Of a stretch of 64,000 nt of DNA, positions 17,476 through 26,692 are shown piece after piece (within the stretch, counting starts at the first letter, position 1; every line of letters starts with the position of its first letter). A program made the translations under genes and the position numbers. The stretch comes from Solitalea canadensis DSM 3403 (lineage in GTDB: Bacteria; Bacteroidota; Bacteroidia; Sphingobacteriales; Sphingobacteriaceae), in assembly GCF_000242635.2 (NCBI RefSeq), contig NC_017770.1, positions 434,001 to 498,000 of the forward strand, in the 5' to 3' direction. The notes beneath the pieces are model-generated. The model was given only the letters and a program-made list of their open reading frames with translations, was not told where the DNA came from and ran no database searches.

Positions 17476-19362
17476 CTATTTGTATGCAACAAATGATGGA
17501 GCTTTTATCGGACTGACGTTAAAACGTAAGTCAACCACAGTACTAAACTGAAGGTTAAATTTAGGAGAACTGCTTGGTGCAGTTGGATAATAATATCCGC
17601 CTACTTTAAGTGTCTTGAAAACTAAGCCTTCATTTCGAATTCTGAAACCAGTACCAATACCCATATACAGATGTTGGCCCAGAATGAAGTCGTTCGTATC
17701 CCCTAATTGAGAGAATTGGACGGAGGTAAACTGATTAAACTTAAATCCAAGTATGGAAAACAAATCATACAGGTTAAGCTCACTTTTGATATTTAATCGT
17801 TGATATCCATTTATTGAGTTATCACTAAATCCTGTCAGTCCAAAATCGTCGTTAATATTTACAGGTTTATAAAGTGTAGGATTATAACAATTAATATATC
17901 CGGCTTCAATCAAATGTCTGAATCGGAGCTTTTTGTGTACTAGTAGTTTGCTGTAAAAGGCTCCTTTAAGATTCACAACAATATCCTCAAGTCCCTTGCT
18001 GATAAATCCTCCAGCCCCTACATAAAAAGATGAAAAGCCTCTTCCTATCGCTTTCTGTTGTTCAAATTCAGCTCCAATATATACCCGGTCTTTATTTAAT
18101 CGATGATCAGTACCGCTGGTAAACGTTGCATAGTAACCGGTCGCAATATCTTCCGTTCTACCAAAGCCAAAAAGATAATGGGTATTATAAATCTCCTGTC
18201 TGAATAAAATCAATTGGGCCAGTGTATATTTCCAGTTATTATAATTCGGATCATAAATGAATTGTGGCTGCTCCGGATTTTTTAAAAAATACTGTTGATA
18301 ATATCGTAATGAAATAGCCCTTCGGCTCCTGTTTTCCTCTCCTTTTTTATTAAATCGCTTAAATGAAAACGAATAAGCTGCCCAAGTGTCAAATAGTCTG
18401 TATTGATAATTCCTGAAAAGAGAATCGGCAAGATTGTTAACGTTAATAGATTTATTGTACTGAAAAGTTAATCCCCCGGCAAAATGAGTATAAGATGAAT
18501 AAAGAGGTCGGTTAAGTCTTATAAAGAAAGAACCTTCATAAACTCCGGTATCAATAGTTCCCTGGGTATTTAATTGTGAGTAACCGATGTTTGCATCTGT
18601 AAAAGTGCCCAATAAATTATACTTGGTATAAGATAGGGATGTTCCGGCCACTGGGTTTCGTTTGCTGCTCACTTCTAGTCCTGCATCAATAGCCTGTCCC
18701 CATCCATTAATATTAGAATGATAAAATTTGGCCATAACACCAGAAACATTATCTATAGGATAAATAGCAACTCCGGGAGCAAATATATCTTGGGTTAATA
18801 CAATTACTTCAACCGAGTCTGCATTAGCATCGCAAGGGGTTACATAAATTCTGGCATCGTGTAAAAAGGGTAAACTACGTAGATACCTTGCATTGTCGGC
18901 AAGGCGGTATGAACTTACTGTTTCGTTTTCATGAAAGAATAAGGAGTTTTGAATCACCCAAGGCCGGGTGTTTGTGTGCCATTCCCGCATTCGTTCTTTC
19001 AGACTTTTTCTTTTCTCCGCTTCTTTTTCGTCAGGCTCATTGAAAATGTCTGTTTGCATTAGCGAGATTGACTTAATCACCTTGCCCTCATAAGCTACAT
19101 ATTCTTTAATACTTTGTAGCTGTTGATCACCCTCTGGTTTGCGATTTTTACTGATAAACCTTTTTGTAAGTGAATCGATGTATGATTTTCGCCAAAGTGA
19201 ATCAATATGGAAGGAACGTTTCTTTACAATAGAATCCTGAAAAAAATAAGATCTGGCAACTAAATTAGTGGGTAATAAAGAAAAACTGATAACAATAAGG
19301 AATGCAATGCACCAACCAGAAATCTTTAACCTCTCAAAAAACAAAACAAACATGCACCCCAT
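17476..19362 (-). CDS. BamA/TamA-like outer-membrane protein (POTRA + barrel)
   Basis: 628 aa. A hydrophobic N-terminal signal is followed by a POTRA-like region (VAYEGKVIKSISLMQTDIF, then ENETVSSYRLADNARYLRS and DSVEVIVLTQDIF, about residues 85-195). The rest is a predicted beta-barrel rich in aromatic and Gly residues (about 200-628). It resembles uncharacterised Bacteroidota outer-membrane proteins related to the Omp85 superfamily; a true BamA has more POTRA repeats. Function is unknown, possibly secretion or outer-membrane assembly. A second start at 19353 is also possible. Confidence 0.75.
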   Translation of the reverse strand: MGCMFVLFFERLKISGWCIAFLIVISFSLLPTNLVARSYFFQDSIVKKRSFHIDSLWRKSYIDSLTKRFISKNRKPEGDQQLQSIKEYVAYEGKVIKSISLMQTDIFNEPDEKEAEKRKSLKERMREWHTNTRPWVIQNSLFFHENETVSSYRLADNARYLRSLPFLHDARIYVTPCDANADSVEVIVLTQDIFAPGVAIYPIDNVSGVMAKFYHSNINGWGQAIDAGLEVSSKRNPVAGTSLSYTKYNLLGTFTDANIGYSQLNTQGTIDTGVYEGSFFIRLNRPLYSSYTHFAGGLTFQYNKSINVNNLADSLFRNYQYRLFDTWAAYSFSFKRFNKKGEENRSRRAISLRYYQQYFLKNPEQPQFIYDPNYNNWKYTLAQLILFRQEIYNTHYLFGFGRTEDIATGYYATFTSGTDHRLNKDRVYIGAEFEQQKAIGRGFSSFYVGAGGFISKGLEDIVVNLKGAFYSKLLVHKKLRFRHLIEAGYINCYNPTLYKPVNINDDFGLTGFSDNSINGYQRLNIKSELNLYDLFSILGFKFNQFTSVQFSQLGDTNDFILGQHLYMGIGTGFRIRNEGLVFKTLKVGGYYYPTAPSSSPKFNLQFSTVVDLRFNVSPIKAPSFVAYK

Positions 19363-19468
19363 AAGAGCTAATAAATCGTAAAGCGTCTTTAATTTAATAC
19401 GTTCTTAATTCGCATAAATTATGCCCGTCTACAAGGTACATGTAAATTATTTTAAAATGGAGGAAATC

Positions 19469-20146
19469 CTAAATGGAAACCTTTTTGTCGATTGTCCATT
19501 GCTGAAAAACGTCAGCCATGCTTTGATAATGATACTTCAACGTTTCCATCCAAAAGTTAAGAGCCTCTTTATGATCTTTCTTTTTGCAGAGTTCAAAGAA
19601 TTTTCGGTAGCCATCTAACTGCATACCCTGATTAAATGAATTATAGTAAATACCTAAAACCATTAAATGGCGTTTTAGGGTGATTTCTGCAAAATGCAAT
19701 ATAAATGGCATGTTACAGGGGCCGTACATTACGTCCTGAATTTTTAAGAGAAAAGTCAAATAGTTATTAAGCGTCATGTTTTTCTCTGTTTTATCAATCA
19801 GATCTTCAGCCTGTTTAATAAGCTTAGCTGTATAGTTAGGAAATGCGTTTTCCAGCATTGCAGGAATGATACATAACCTTACAGTATGCGTTTCTTTAAA
19901 AGCTTCCGGAGTAATTTCACGAACTACAGAACCTTTGTATGGCGATATTTCCAGAAATCCCTCAGACTCAAGAAGTCTGATCGCTTCTCTTACCGGAATG
20001 CGGCTTACACCGAATTCTTTAGATAAGTTTTGTTCAATAATTCGTTCCCCTTCTTTGTAGTTTCCGAAGATAATCTCATTCCTGATCTTATCAGCGATTT
20101 TCATGGAGAGGGTTTTTGCTTCCAGCTTTTTTGAACTTTCCTTCAT
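19469..20146 (-). CDS. GntR-family (FadR/FCD type) transcriptional regulator
   Basis: 225 aa. An N-terminal winged helix-turn-helix (about 15-80) contains EQNLSKEFGVSRIPVREAIR, the GntR recognition helix, then the wing FLEISPYKGSVVREI. The C-terminal all-helical part (about 95-215) fits an FCD ligand-binding domain. FCD regulators usually sense organic acids. The neighbours (a POTRA protein and a TRIC channel) do not reveal the target; the tyrosine-degradation genes 3 kb away are one speculative possibility. Confidence 0.9.
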   Translation of the reverse strand: MKESSKKLEAKTLSMKIADKIRNEIIFGNYKEGERIIEQNLSKEFGVSRIPVREAIRLLESEGFLEISPYKGSVVREITPEAFKETHTVRLCIIPAMLENAFPNYTAKLIKQAEDLIDKTEKNMTLNNYLTFLLKIQDVMYGPCNMPFILHFAEITLKRHLMVLGIYYNSFNQGMQLDGYRKFFELCKKKDHKEALNFWMETLKYHYQSMADVFQQWTIDKKVSI

Positions 20147-20355
20147 TACTGTGGTAAATTGTAGTATAAGATTTTAATTATAACAGAGTACCCGGTTTGG
20201 TTTATTTTAAATAACCTGTTAATTCATAAATAGATAGTTTAGAGCGAAAAATGGATTTATTAATATGAAAGAACGCAAAGTTTTGGTAGAAAAGCAACAG
20301 TGCTTAAGGTGTAAAGGGGTTAAAAGGTTGTTTTAGGAGCTGTGTAATCAATTTT

Positions 20356-21000
20356 TTACATGTTTCTGCGTATAGCTTTGGTTGTCCAGTTGAATTTTAC
20401 GGCTGAAAAACGAAGTAAGAAGGATGCTGCGATGGCTATTAATGCAGCAATTTGTGCATTTAATTTAAATCCCGCACCTAAAATTAAGAAAACTACAATT
20501 GCAACGATGGAAGCAACTGAATAAAAGTGACCTGGTTTAAAAAGTTTTGATTCTTCACGAGTTAAAATATCTCTGATTAAGCCTCCACCTACTGCGTTTA
20601 TAAATCCGATAATAAATGCCGCAAAAACACCAAGTTCGAGAGCAATGGCTTTTTGGGTACCGAAAACAGCGTACATTCCTAATGAAATGGCATCAACAAC
20701 TTTGGTGGTTGTCTCCATTTTGTTATTTAGCTTATAGAAATAGATTCCGGCAGTACCGGCAAGTAAAACCATTAAAATATAACGATAATCAAGCAGAACA
20801 GCAGGAGGACCATTTTGGAGCAATATGTCACGAATAAGTGACCCTCCGGTACTGGTTACCATTGCCAGAACAAATACTCCGATAAAGTCATAATTCTTCT
20901 CAATCGCTTTTACAGAACCTGAAAAAGCGAAAAGGAATGTAGCCAGAAGATCGAAAAATATTGGTAACTGATACTGTCCTTGTAATCTTATTTCATCCAT
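20356..21000 (-). CDS. TRIC-type trimeric cation channel family protein (UPF0126)
   Basis: 214-aa polytopic membrane protein of about seven helices with an internal duplication. The first half has GSVKAIEKNYDFIGVFVLA and TSTGGSLIRDIL; the second has GTQKAIALELG and NAVGGGLIRDILTREE. The two GG-LIRD repeats are diagnostic for UPF0126/TRIC (YicG/YadS) proteins, shown in some members to conduct monovalent cations. The physiological role is unclear. The gene stands alone. Confidence 0.92.
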   Translation of the reverse strand: MDEIRLQGQYQLPIFFDLLATFLFAFSGSVKAIEKNYDFIGVFVLAMVTSTGGSLIRDILLQNGPPAVLLDYRYILMVLLAGTAGIYFYKLNNKMETTTKVVDAISLGMYAVFGTQKAIALELGVFAAFIIGFINAVGGGLIRDILTREESKLFKPGHFYSVASIVAIVVFLILGAGFKLNAQIAALIAIAASFLLRFSAVKFNWTTKAIRRNM

Positions 21001-21403
21001 GTGATGTTTGCACTAAAAACGAAAGATACAAAGTTTGATTGTTCTTTTGTATGATCCGGCTGTCTACAGATTTAAACTATTAATTACTACCGGATTATTA
21101 TTCATAATCCAATTTTGTGCTACACAATTGAATTGTATACTATACACTACAACTTTAGCTGATGGTTAAATATTGGGTCAAAAGAGTTAAGTCTTAAAAA
21201 TTAGAATACTCTTTTCATAGTATTATGCATGTTTTTTTTCTTAAAGTTCAACAATGGCATGGTTTGTGGAGATTATTCCACAGGTTCGAATTGTTTGACA
21301 CATACTTTTATCTATTAATCTCAATTAATCCGTAAAATATCACGATTTGAGTCTACGAAATAAGGAGTGTTAGTAACACTTTATCCGTTTGTCGTAATTC
21401 AAG
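21001..21403. other. 403-bp divergent intergenic region
   Basis: No gene, repeat or exact promoter match. TTTG occurs near 21294 but without a TAnnTTTG at normal spacing. Both flanking genes must start from this gap. Confidence 0.4.
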
Positions 21404-22324
21404 ATGTCTATGAAACGTTTTTTATCTTTCTGGTTAGTTTTAGCAGTAATTCATAACCCGGTTTCTGCACAGCGAATTCTTTTTAAAGAAAACAGCGCTT
21501 CAAATACAAATAATACTGAAGTATTTGGGAAGTTTATTAATGGAGCTATACAAAGAAGTTATTGTAACACGGAAATAGCATTAAATAGTGGCAATACATC
21601 TTTGGCAAAATGGACTTCATCCCCGGAAGGTGATATTCTGTGGACGAATGGAGTGTCTCTTTATAAGTATAGGTTTGATACGCAAAGAAGTATTGTGATT
21701 GCGGAAAATCTTAATTTCATCTTAGAAATGGCTTCTTGTGGCAGATTTGCATATGTTGTTACACATCCAGATGGATCTGATGGGCGTTTTTCTTCAGGAC
21801 TTAAGCTAACGAGAATCAACCTTGAAACCTTAAAAAAAGAAAATATCCAGGTCCCTGCAGGTGTTAATTTTACGAACCTGAGCGTGTCGGCTGATGGAAA
21901 TACGCTTGCCTTTATTAATACGGTTAATCATGATGACCAATCGTTGCAGGAATTCCGTTTTACCTTGTACGACGTGATAACTAAGTCTTATAGTGTAATT
22001 GATAAAGCTAAACGTACGGAAGATGAATATTTTGGCTCAATAGAAAGATATAATTCCTCAGTTTGGATGGACAGCAATAAGCTGTTGTACTATAAGCACG
22101 CAAAAGATAATATTAACGGAAGCATCATGTATTATGACTTGCGTACAAGGGTGGCTACAGTTTGGCTTCAGAATATTCCGGATAAAAACTTTAATTGGTT
22201 TTCCTATTCTGATCAATGGTTTTATTTTTCCGATGATAAAAACATCTATAAAACAAAAGATGGGTTGTCAAAGCAGATCGTTTATCAACAGAATGTTCAG
22301 CAGGCAATCTTGGTTCAACAATAA
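21404..22324 (+). CDS. secreted hypothetical protein, propeller-like
   Basis: 306 aa with an N-terminal signal peptide (KRFLSFWLVLAVIHNPVSAQ). The mature part has repeats resembling TolB/PD40 propeller blades (LSVSADGNTLAFINTVNHDD, WTSSPEGDILWTNG), suggesting a periplasmic or surface beta-propeller. I do not recognise a specific family. The gene is alone and ends in a bidirectional terminator shared with hppD. Confidence 0.65.
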   Translation: MSMKRFLSFWLVLAVIHNPVSAQRILFKENSASNTNNTEVFGKFINGAIQRSYCNTEIALNSGNTSLAKWTSSPEGDILWTNGVSLYKYRFDTQRSIVIAENLNFILEMASCGRFAYVVTHPDGSDGRFSSGLKLTRINLETLKKENIQVPAGVNFTNLSVSADGNTLAFINTVNHDDQSLQEFRFTLYDVITKSYSVIDKAKRTEDEYFGSIERYNSSVWMDSNKLLYYKHAKDNINGSIMYYDLRTRVATVWLQNIPDKNFNWFSYSDQWFYFSDDKNIYKTKDGLSKQIVYQQNVQQAILVQQ

Positions 22325-22356
22325 TCATGAAATATTAAGAATAGTATTGTTATAAC

Positions 22357-22387
22357 AACAAAGGCCGGAAAATCCGGCCCTTGTTTT
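22357..22387. terminator. bidirectional terminator
   Basis: GGCCGGA (22363-22369) pairs with TCCGGCC (22373-22379), extended by AACAA/TTGTT with one mismatch, and followed by T-rich sequence on both strands between the converging genes. Confidence 0.85.
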
Positions 22388-22416
22388 ATTCAAACAAATT
22401 ATAAAAAGTTGCAAAA

Positions 22417-23565
22417 CTATAGGTTTCCGCGCTTGCCTTGTTCCAGTTCAATTGCTTCAAATAAAGCTTTGAAGTTTCCTTTACCGAAAGAAGTAGCTCC
22501 TTTACGTTGAATGATCTCATAAAACACAGTTGGACGGTCTTCCACTGGTTTAGTAAAGATCTGTAACAAATAACCCTCTTCATCACGATCAACCAAGATG
22601 TTCAACGCTTTAATTGCCTTAACGTCTTCGTCAATGTGACCTACACGTTCAAATAAATTATCATAATAAGCATCCGGAACTACTAAGAACTCAACACCTC
22701 TCTTACGTAATTCGCTTACTGTGAAAATAATGTCGTCGGTAGCCAGTGCTAAGTGTTGAACGCCGGAACCATGGTAATAATCAATATATTCTTCAATCTG
22801 CGATTTCTTTTTGCCTTCAGCCGGTTCATTGATAGGGAATTTTACAAAACCAGAACCATTTGAAACAACTTTTGACATTAATGAAGTATATTCTGTTGAG
22901 ATATCCGTATCGTCAAAAGTGATTAATAGTTTAAATCCTAAAACATCTTCATAGAATTTAACCCATTTATTCATTTCTCCCCATCCCACATTACCAACAC
23001 AGTGGTCAATATATTTTAAACCTACAGGAGTTGTTTCTAACGGTGATTTTGCAGGCGCATAACCTGGTAAGAAAGCTCCGTTGTAGTTTTTACGTTCTAC
23101 AAACGTATGGATGGTTTCTCCATAAGTTTTAATAGCAGCAAGTTTAACTTCACCAAATTCATCTGAAATAGTATAAGGTTTAAATGCTGCTTCTGCACCA
23201 CGTTTTACTGTTTCATTGAATGATTTTTCTGCATCATCAACCCATAAAGCTAGTACTTTAACACCATCACCATGTACACGTACGTGCTCAGAAATTGAAC
23301 TATCCGGATCAAATGATGTGGTTAACACTAACCGGATTTTATCTTGTTGCAAAACATAGGATGCTTTGCCGCGAACTCCGGTTTCTGGTCCGGCATAAGC
23401 AACTAATTTGTAACCAAATGCCACCTGATAGAAATAGGCAGCTTGTTTTGCATTACCAACATAAAACTCAACGTGGTCAGTCCCTAATAAAGGCAAGAAA
23501 TCAGCAGCAGGATTGTGATCCTTGTGTAATTCTTCCAGTTTATTTACTACTTCAGCGGTTGCCAT
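22417..23565 (-). CDS. hppD: 4-hydroxyphenylpyruvate dioxygenase
   Basis: 382 aa. It converts 4-hydroxyphenylpyruvate to homogentisate, the committed step of tyrosine degradation. Two vicinal-oxygen-chelate domains are visible (about 27-160 and 182-355). The expected Fe(II) ligands are His188 (YIDHCVG), His271 (VQHLAL) and Glu350 (FYEIIQRKG). The C-terminus FGKGNFKALFEAIELEQ is characteristic. It lies 113 bp downstream of hmgA on the same strand; the gap contains a heptamer repeat element. Probably co-transcribed with hmgA. Confidence 0.97.
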   Translation of the reverse strand: MATAEVVNKLEELHKDHNPAADFLPLLGTDHVEFYVGNAKQAAYFYQVAFGYKLVAYAGPETGVRGKASYVLQQDKIRLVLTTSFDPDSSISEHVRVHGDGVKVLALWVDDAEKSFNETVKRGAEAAFKPYTISDEFGEVKLAAIKTYGETIHTFVERKNYNGAFLPGYAPAKSPLETTPVGLKYIDHCVGNVGWGEMNKWVKFYEDVLGFKLLITFDDTDISTEYTSLMSKVVSNGSGFVKFPINEPAEGKKKSQIEEYIDYYHGSGVQHLALATDDIIFTVSELRKRGVEFLVVPDAYYDNLFERVGHIDEDVKAIKALNILVDRDEEGYLLQIFTKPVEDRPTVFYEIIQRKGATSFGKGNFKALFEAIELEQGKRGNL

Positions 23566-23609
23566 AACTTTTAGATATTATAATTATAAATTGATTGGTT
23601 CATTTTTTA

Positions 23610-23679
23610 GTTCATGGATCATAGATAATAGTTCTTAGTACAAATAGGTTCTATGAACTATTAACCATAAACTATGATC
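23610..23679. repeat. heptamer inverted-array element 1 (hmgA-hppD gap)
   Basis: Four tandem 7-bp units of GWTCATR type (23610-23637) face four inverted units (23652-23679) across a 14-nt spacer. The right arm runs into the hmgA stop codon. Confidence 0.7.
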
Positions 23680-24845
23680 TATTCAATATTCTCCTGCCAT
23701 GATTTAAAATAATCAGGGTCTTCTATTTCAATGGCATCTTCGGTAACCATTAGTGGGCGGAATGGGTCGATCATGACTGCTAGCTCTTGGGTTTCTTCTT
23801 TGCCAATGCTTTTTTCTACAGTTCCAGGGTGTGGTCCGTGCGGTATACCTCCCGGGTGTAAGGTGATCTGTCCTTTTTCAACACTCTTACGGCTCATAAA
23901 ATCACCATCCACATAGTACAACACCTCATCCGAATCCACATTGCTGTGGTTATAAGGAGCCGGAATTGCAGTTGGGTGATAATCATATTTACGTGGGACA
24001 AATGAGCACACTACAAAGTTGTGGGCCTCAAATGTTTGATGTACCGGAGGTGGTTGGTGAACACGGCCTGTTATTGGCTCAAAGTTGTGGATCGAGAAAG
24101 CGTATGGATAATGGTAACCATCCCAGCCAATAAAATCAAATGGGTGTGTGCCATATGTATATGGATAAATTAATCCTTGTTTTTTGATCAATACCTTAAA
24201 ATCTCCATACTCATCAAATGTTTCCAGTTGTTGGGGTCTGCGAATATCTCGCTCGCAGAATGGAGAGTGTTCTAAAAGTTGTCCGAATTCATTACGATAA
24301 CGTTTGGGAGTACGAAGCGGACTAAATGATTCAACAATAAATAAGCGATTGTTCTCATCGTTAAACTCCAATTGATAAATGGTTCCGCGAGGAATAATCA
24401 GGTAATCGCCATACTCAAAAGGAATATTTCCATATCCTGTTTTTAGTGTTCCTGAGCCCACATGAACAAAGATCATTTCATCAGCCTGACTGTTTTTATA
24501 GTAATAATCAGTCATCGACTTACGCGGAGCGGCTAACGAAATATGAAGATCGTTATTTACCAATACAGGTTTTCTGCTTTCAAGGAAATCATCAGCAGGT
24601 TTAATTTTAAAACCTTTTAAGCTGGTGTGACGCAAGTGTTTTTTGCGCGCAATTTTAGGTTCAACAGAATAGGGTTCGTCAGTAGCCTTCACAATTGTTG
24701 GCGGATGACAATGGTATACTAATGAGTACAGGTTTGAAAAACCTTCTGTTGATACAAGCTCCTCAGCATATAACTTTCCATCAGGTTTACGGAAAACCGT
24801 ATGACGTTTAGCCGGAATGCTGCCCAAACTGTGATATATAGGCAT
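23679..24845 (-). CDS. hmgA: homogentisate 1,2-dioxygenase
   Basis: 388-aa cupin-fold enzyme that opens the homogentisate ring to maleylacetoacetate. It begins MPIYHSLGSIPAKRHTVFRK, typical of the Bacteroidota form. The C-terminal metal region includes HQPPPVHQTFEAHNFVVCSF and HPGGIPHGPHPG. The order hmgA-hppD leftward, with a FAH-family gene divergent on the other side, makes a tyrosine-catabolism cluster. A maleylacetoacetate isomerase gene is not seen in the window. Its TAG stop lies in a heptamer repeat. Confidence 0.95.
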   Translation of the reverse strand: MPIYHSLGSIPAKRHTVFRKPDGKLYAEELVSTEGFSNLYSLVYHCHPPTIVKATDEPYSVEPKIARKKHLRHTSLKGFKIKPADDFLESRKPVLVNNDLHISLAAPRKSMTDYYYKNSQADEMIFVHVGSGTLKTGYGNIPFEYGDYLIIPRGTIYQLEFNDENNRLFIVESFSPLRTPKRYRNEFGQLLEHSPFCERDIRRPQQLETFDEYGDFKVLIKKQGLIYPYTYGTHPFDFIGWDGYHYPYAFSIHNFEPITGRVHQPPPVHQTFEAHNFVVCSFVPRKYDYHPTAIPAPYNHSNVDSDEVLYYVDGDFMSRKSVEKGQITLHPGGIPHGPHPGTVEKSIGKEETQELAVMIDPFRPLMVTEDAIEIEDPDYFKSWQENIE

Positions 24846-25162
24846 ACTCGAAAAAATTTAACTGGGTTAGATAAATTGGTTTATTGATAATCAGTTGATT
24901 ATAACTAATATAAATTTACAAAGAAATTGTGGGGAAATGCTTATACAGAATATTGAGCGAAAACGATTTTAGCAACAAGCTCTTGTCTGAACAAGGCGGC
25001 TATCCACCTGCTGCTCATCAACAGAAGTTGTTTTGTTGCATTCAAAATCATTTTCAAGTATTATTTAAGTAGGGCTAATATAGAAATATTTTTCATGAAA
25101 ACACGAAATTGCCTTTAGTCTAAAATTTCATAGCTTTGACCACCATTAAATAACCTACTCAT
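24846..25162. other. divergent control region hmgA / fahA
   Basis: Holds the rightward promoter at 25109-25138. No convincing leftward box for hmgA was found and no other gene is visible. Confidence 0.45.
25109..25138 (+). promoter_or_regulatory. promoter of the FAH-family gene
   Basis: TTG (25109-25111), 19 nt, TAGCTTTG (25131-25138); the ATG is 24 bp beyond the -7 box. Confidence 0.7.
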
Positions 25163-26158
25163 ATGAAGCTAGTAAGCTATAAAACAGAAGGCCAGGAGCA
25201 TTTAGGTGTTTTCAATAACGGTCATATCTACAATTTACATTCATTAAATAAAGCTATTCCTGATAACATCATTGCATTTTTAGAAGGCGGCGATGAGTTA
25301 ATGGACAGGGCTAAACAAATAGATGCTGATATTACAGCAGGAACAATTGATGCGAAGGAAGAAGTTTTCTTTGAATTGCTAGCTCCAGTTCCTCGTCCAA
25401 CTTCATGTCGCGATGGTTATGCTTTCCGCCAGCATGTAGCTTCTGCTCGTCGCAATCGTGGAGTTCCAATGATTCCTGAGTTTGATCAATATCCGATCTT
25501 CTATTTCACTAACCATAATGCTATACAAGGCCCTGGCGACATAGAATGCATGCCCGACCATTTTAAAAAACTTGATTTTGAGTTGGAAATTGCTGTTGTT
25601 ATCGGAAAAAAAGGTAGAAATATAAAAGCTGTGGAAGCCGATGAGTACATTGCCGGCTACATGATCATGAATGATATGAGTGCCCGTACCTTACAAATGG
25701 AAGAGATGTTATTAAATCTTGGTCCTGCAAAAGGAAAGGATTTTTCAACAGTTATAGGTCCGTGGATTGTTACTCCTGATGAATTAGAACCTTATAAAGT
25801 GGCTGCTAAGCCTGGTCACGTAGGTAATAACTATAATTTAAAAATGAAATGTTGGGTAAACGGTAAACAAGTTTCTGAAGGATCCGTAGCCGACATGGAC
25901 TGGACTTTCGCCGAGATCATAGAGCGCTGTGCTTATGGTGTAGATATTTTACCTGGAGATGTTATTGGTTCGGGAACAGTTGGAACCGGATGTTTCCTTG
26001 AACTAAATGGTACCGGCAAATTAAATGATCCTAACTATACCGAACAATGGCTCCAAAACGGCGATATCGTTGAAATGGAAATTACTGCTTTAGGCTCACT
26101 AAGCAATACCATCAAGGCCGTGGAAACTGATTTCTCAATTTTAGGGCTGAAGAAATAA
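25163..26158 (+). CDS. fumarylacetoacetate hydrolase family protein, probable fumarylacetoacetase
   Basis: 331 aa. The FAH catalytic domain shows the metal ligands in FELEIAVVIGKKGRNI (E-x-E) and the later NDMSAR (Asp), plus VIGSGTVGTGCFLELNG near the C-terminus. Family members hydrolyse C-C bonds of beta-diketo acids. Because it sits divergently beside hmgA and hppD, the likely role is the last step of tyrosine degradation to fumarate and acetoacetate. Other FAH-family activities cannot be excluded from sequence alone. Confidence 0.9.
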   Translation: MKLVSYKTEGQEHLGVFNNGHIYNLHSLNKAIPDNIIAFLEGGDELMDRAKQIDADITAGTIDAKEEVFFELLAPVPRPTSCRDGYAFRQHVASARRNRGVPMIPEFDQYPIFYFTNHNAIQGPGDIECMPDHFKKLDFELEIAVVIGKKGRNIKAVEADEYIAGYMIMNDMSARTLQMEEMLLNLGPAKGKDFSTVIGPWIVTPDELEPYKVAAKPGHVGNNYNLKMKCWVNGKQVSEGSVADMDWTFAEIIERCAYGVDILPGDVIGSGTVGTGCFLELNGTGKLNDPNYTEQWLQNGDIVEMEITALGSLSNTIKAVETDFSILGLKK

Positions 26159-26164
26159 TTGCTC

Positions 26165-26686
26165 ATTACGAGTTTCGTGTTGCGGGTTACGGGTTTGTGA
26201 CCTGCAGCACTTATTTTATCATCTAAATTTATGGCTACCTATACTAATTTTGAAGATTTAGAAATATGGAAATCTGCTGCTCTTCTTGCTGAAAAAATAT
26301 ATCTAATTTCTGATGAAATTCCATTGAAGCATGATTTTGGAATGAAAGATCAGATAAGGAGATCTGCTGCTTCCATATCAAATAATATCGCAGAAGGATT
26401 TGAATATGGTAACAATAAAGACTTTATTCGATTTCTAAGATATGCCAAGGGTTCAACAGGCGAATTCCGAAACCAATTGATTTTATTATTTCGAGCCAAT
26501 AAAATAGAAGAATCATTCTATAATAAAATGTATAATGATGCTATTGTACTTGGAAAGATGATTGGGAGTTTTATGAAGTACTTAATTGAATTCGAAAAAC
26601 AAAAAGAACTCAATACTAAAGTGATTTCGGTAAATCGTAATTTTTGAATGTTGTTAATCCGAAATCCGTAACCAACAATTCGTAAT
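26165..26686. repeat. imperfect inverted repeats bounding the four-helix-bundle gene
   Basis: The left flank has ATTACGA (26165-26171) then GGTTACGGGTTT; the right flank reversed has ATTACGA (26686-26680) then GGTTACGGATTT. They bracket only the 138-aa gene, giving a roughly 520-bp unit with inverted ends. No clear target-site duplication was found. Confidence 0.6.
26231..26647 (+). CDS. four helix bundle protein (S23/IVP-like)
   Basis: 138 aa of the small four-helix-bundle family (TIGR02436-like) first known from intervening sequences in 23S rRNA genes and related to Avd of retroelements. Diagnostic stretches are FEDLEIWKSAALLAEKIY, MKDQIRRSAASISNNIAEGF and FLRYAKGSTGEFRNQL. The helices cover nearly the whole chain. 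Such genes lie scattered in Bacteroidota genomes without a settled function. Here it sits inside the tyrosine cluster, flanked by inverted repeats, and looks like an inserted unit. Confidence 0.9.
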   Translation: MATYTNFEDLEIWKSAALLAEKIYLISDEIPLKHDFGMKDQIRRSAASISNNIAEGFEYGNNKDFIRFLRYAKGSTGEFRNQLILLFRANKIEESFYNKMYNDAIVLGKMIGSFMKYLIEFEKQKELNTKVISVNRNF

Positions 26687-26692
26687 TATCAA

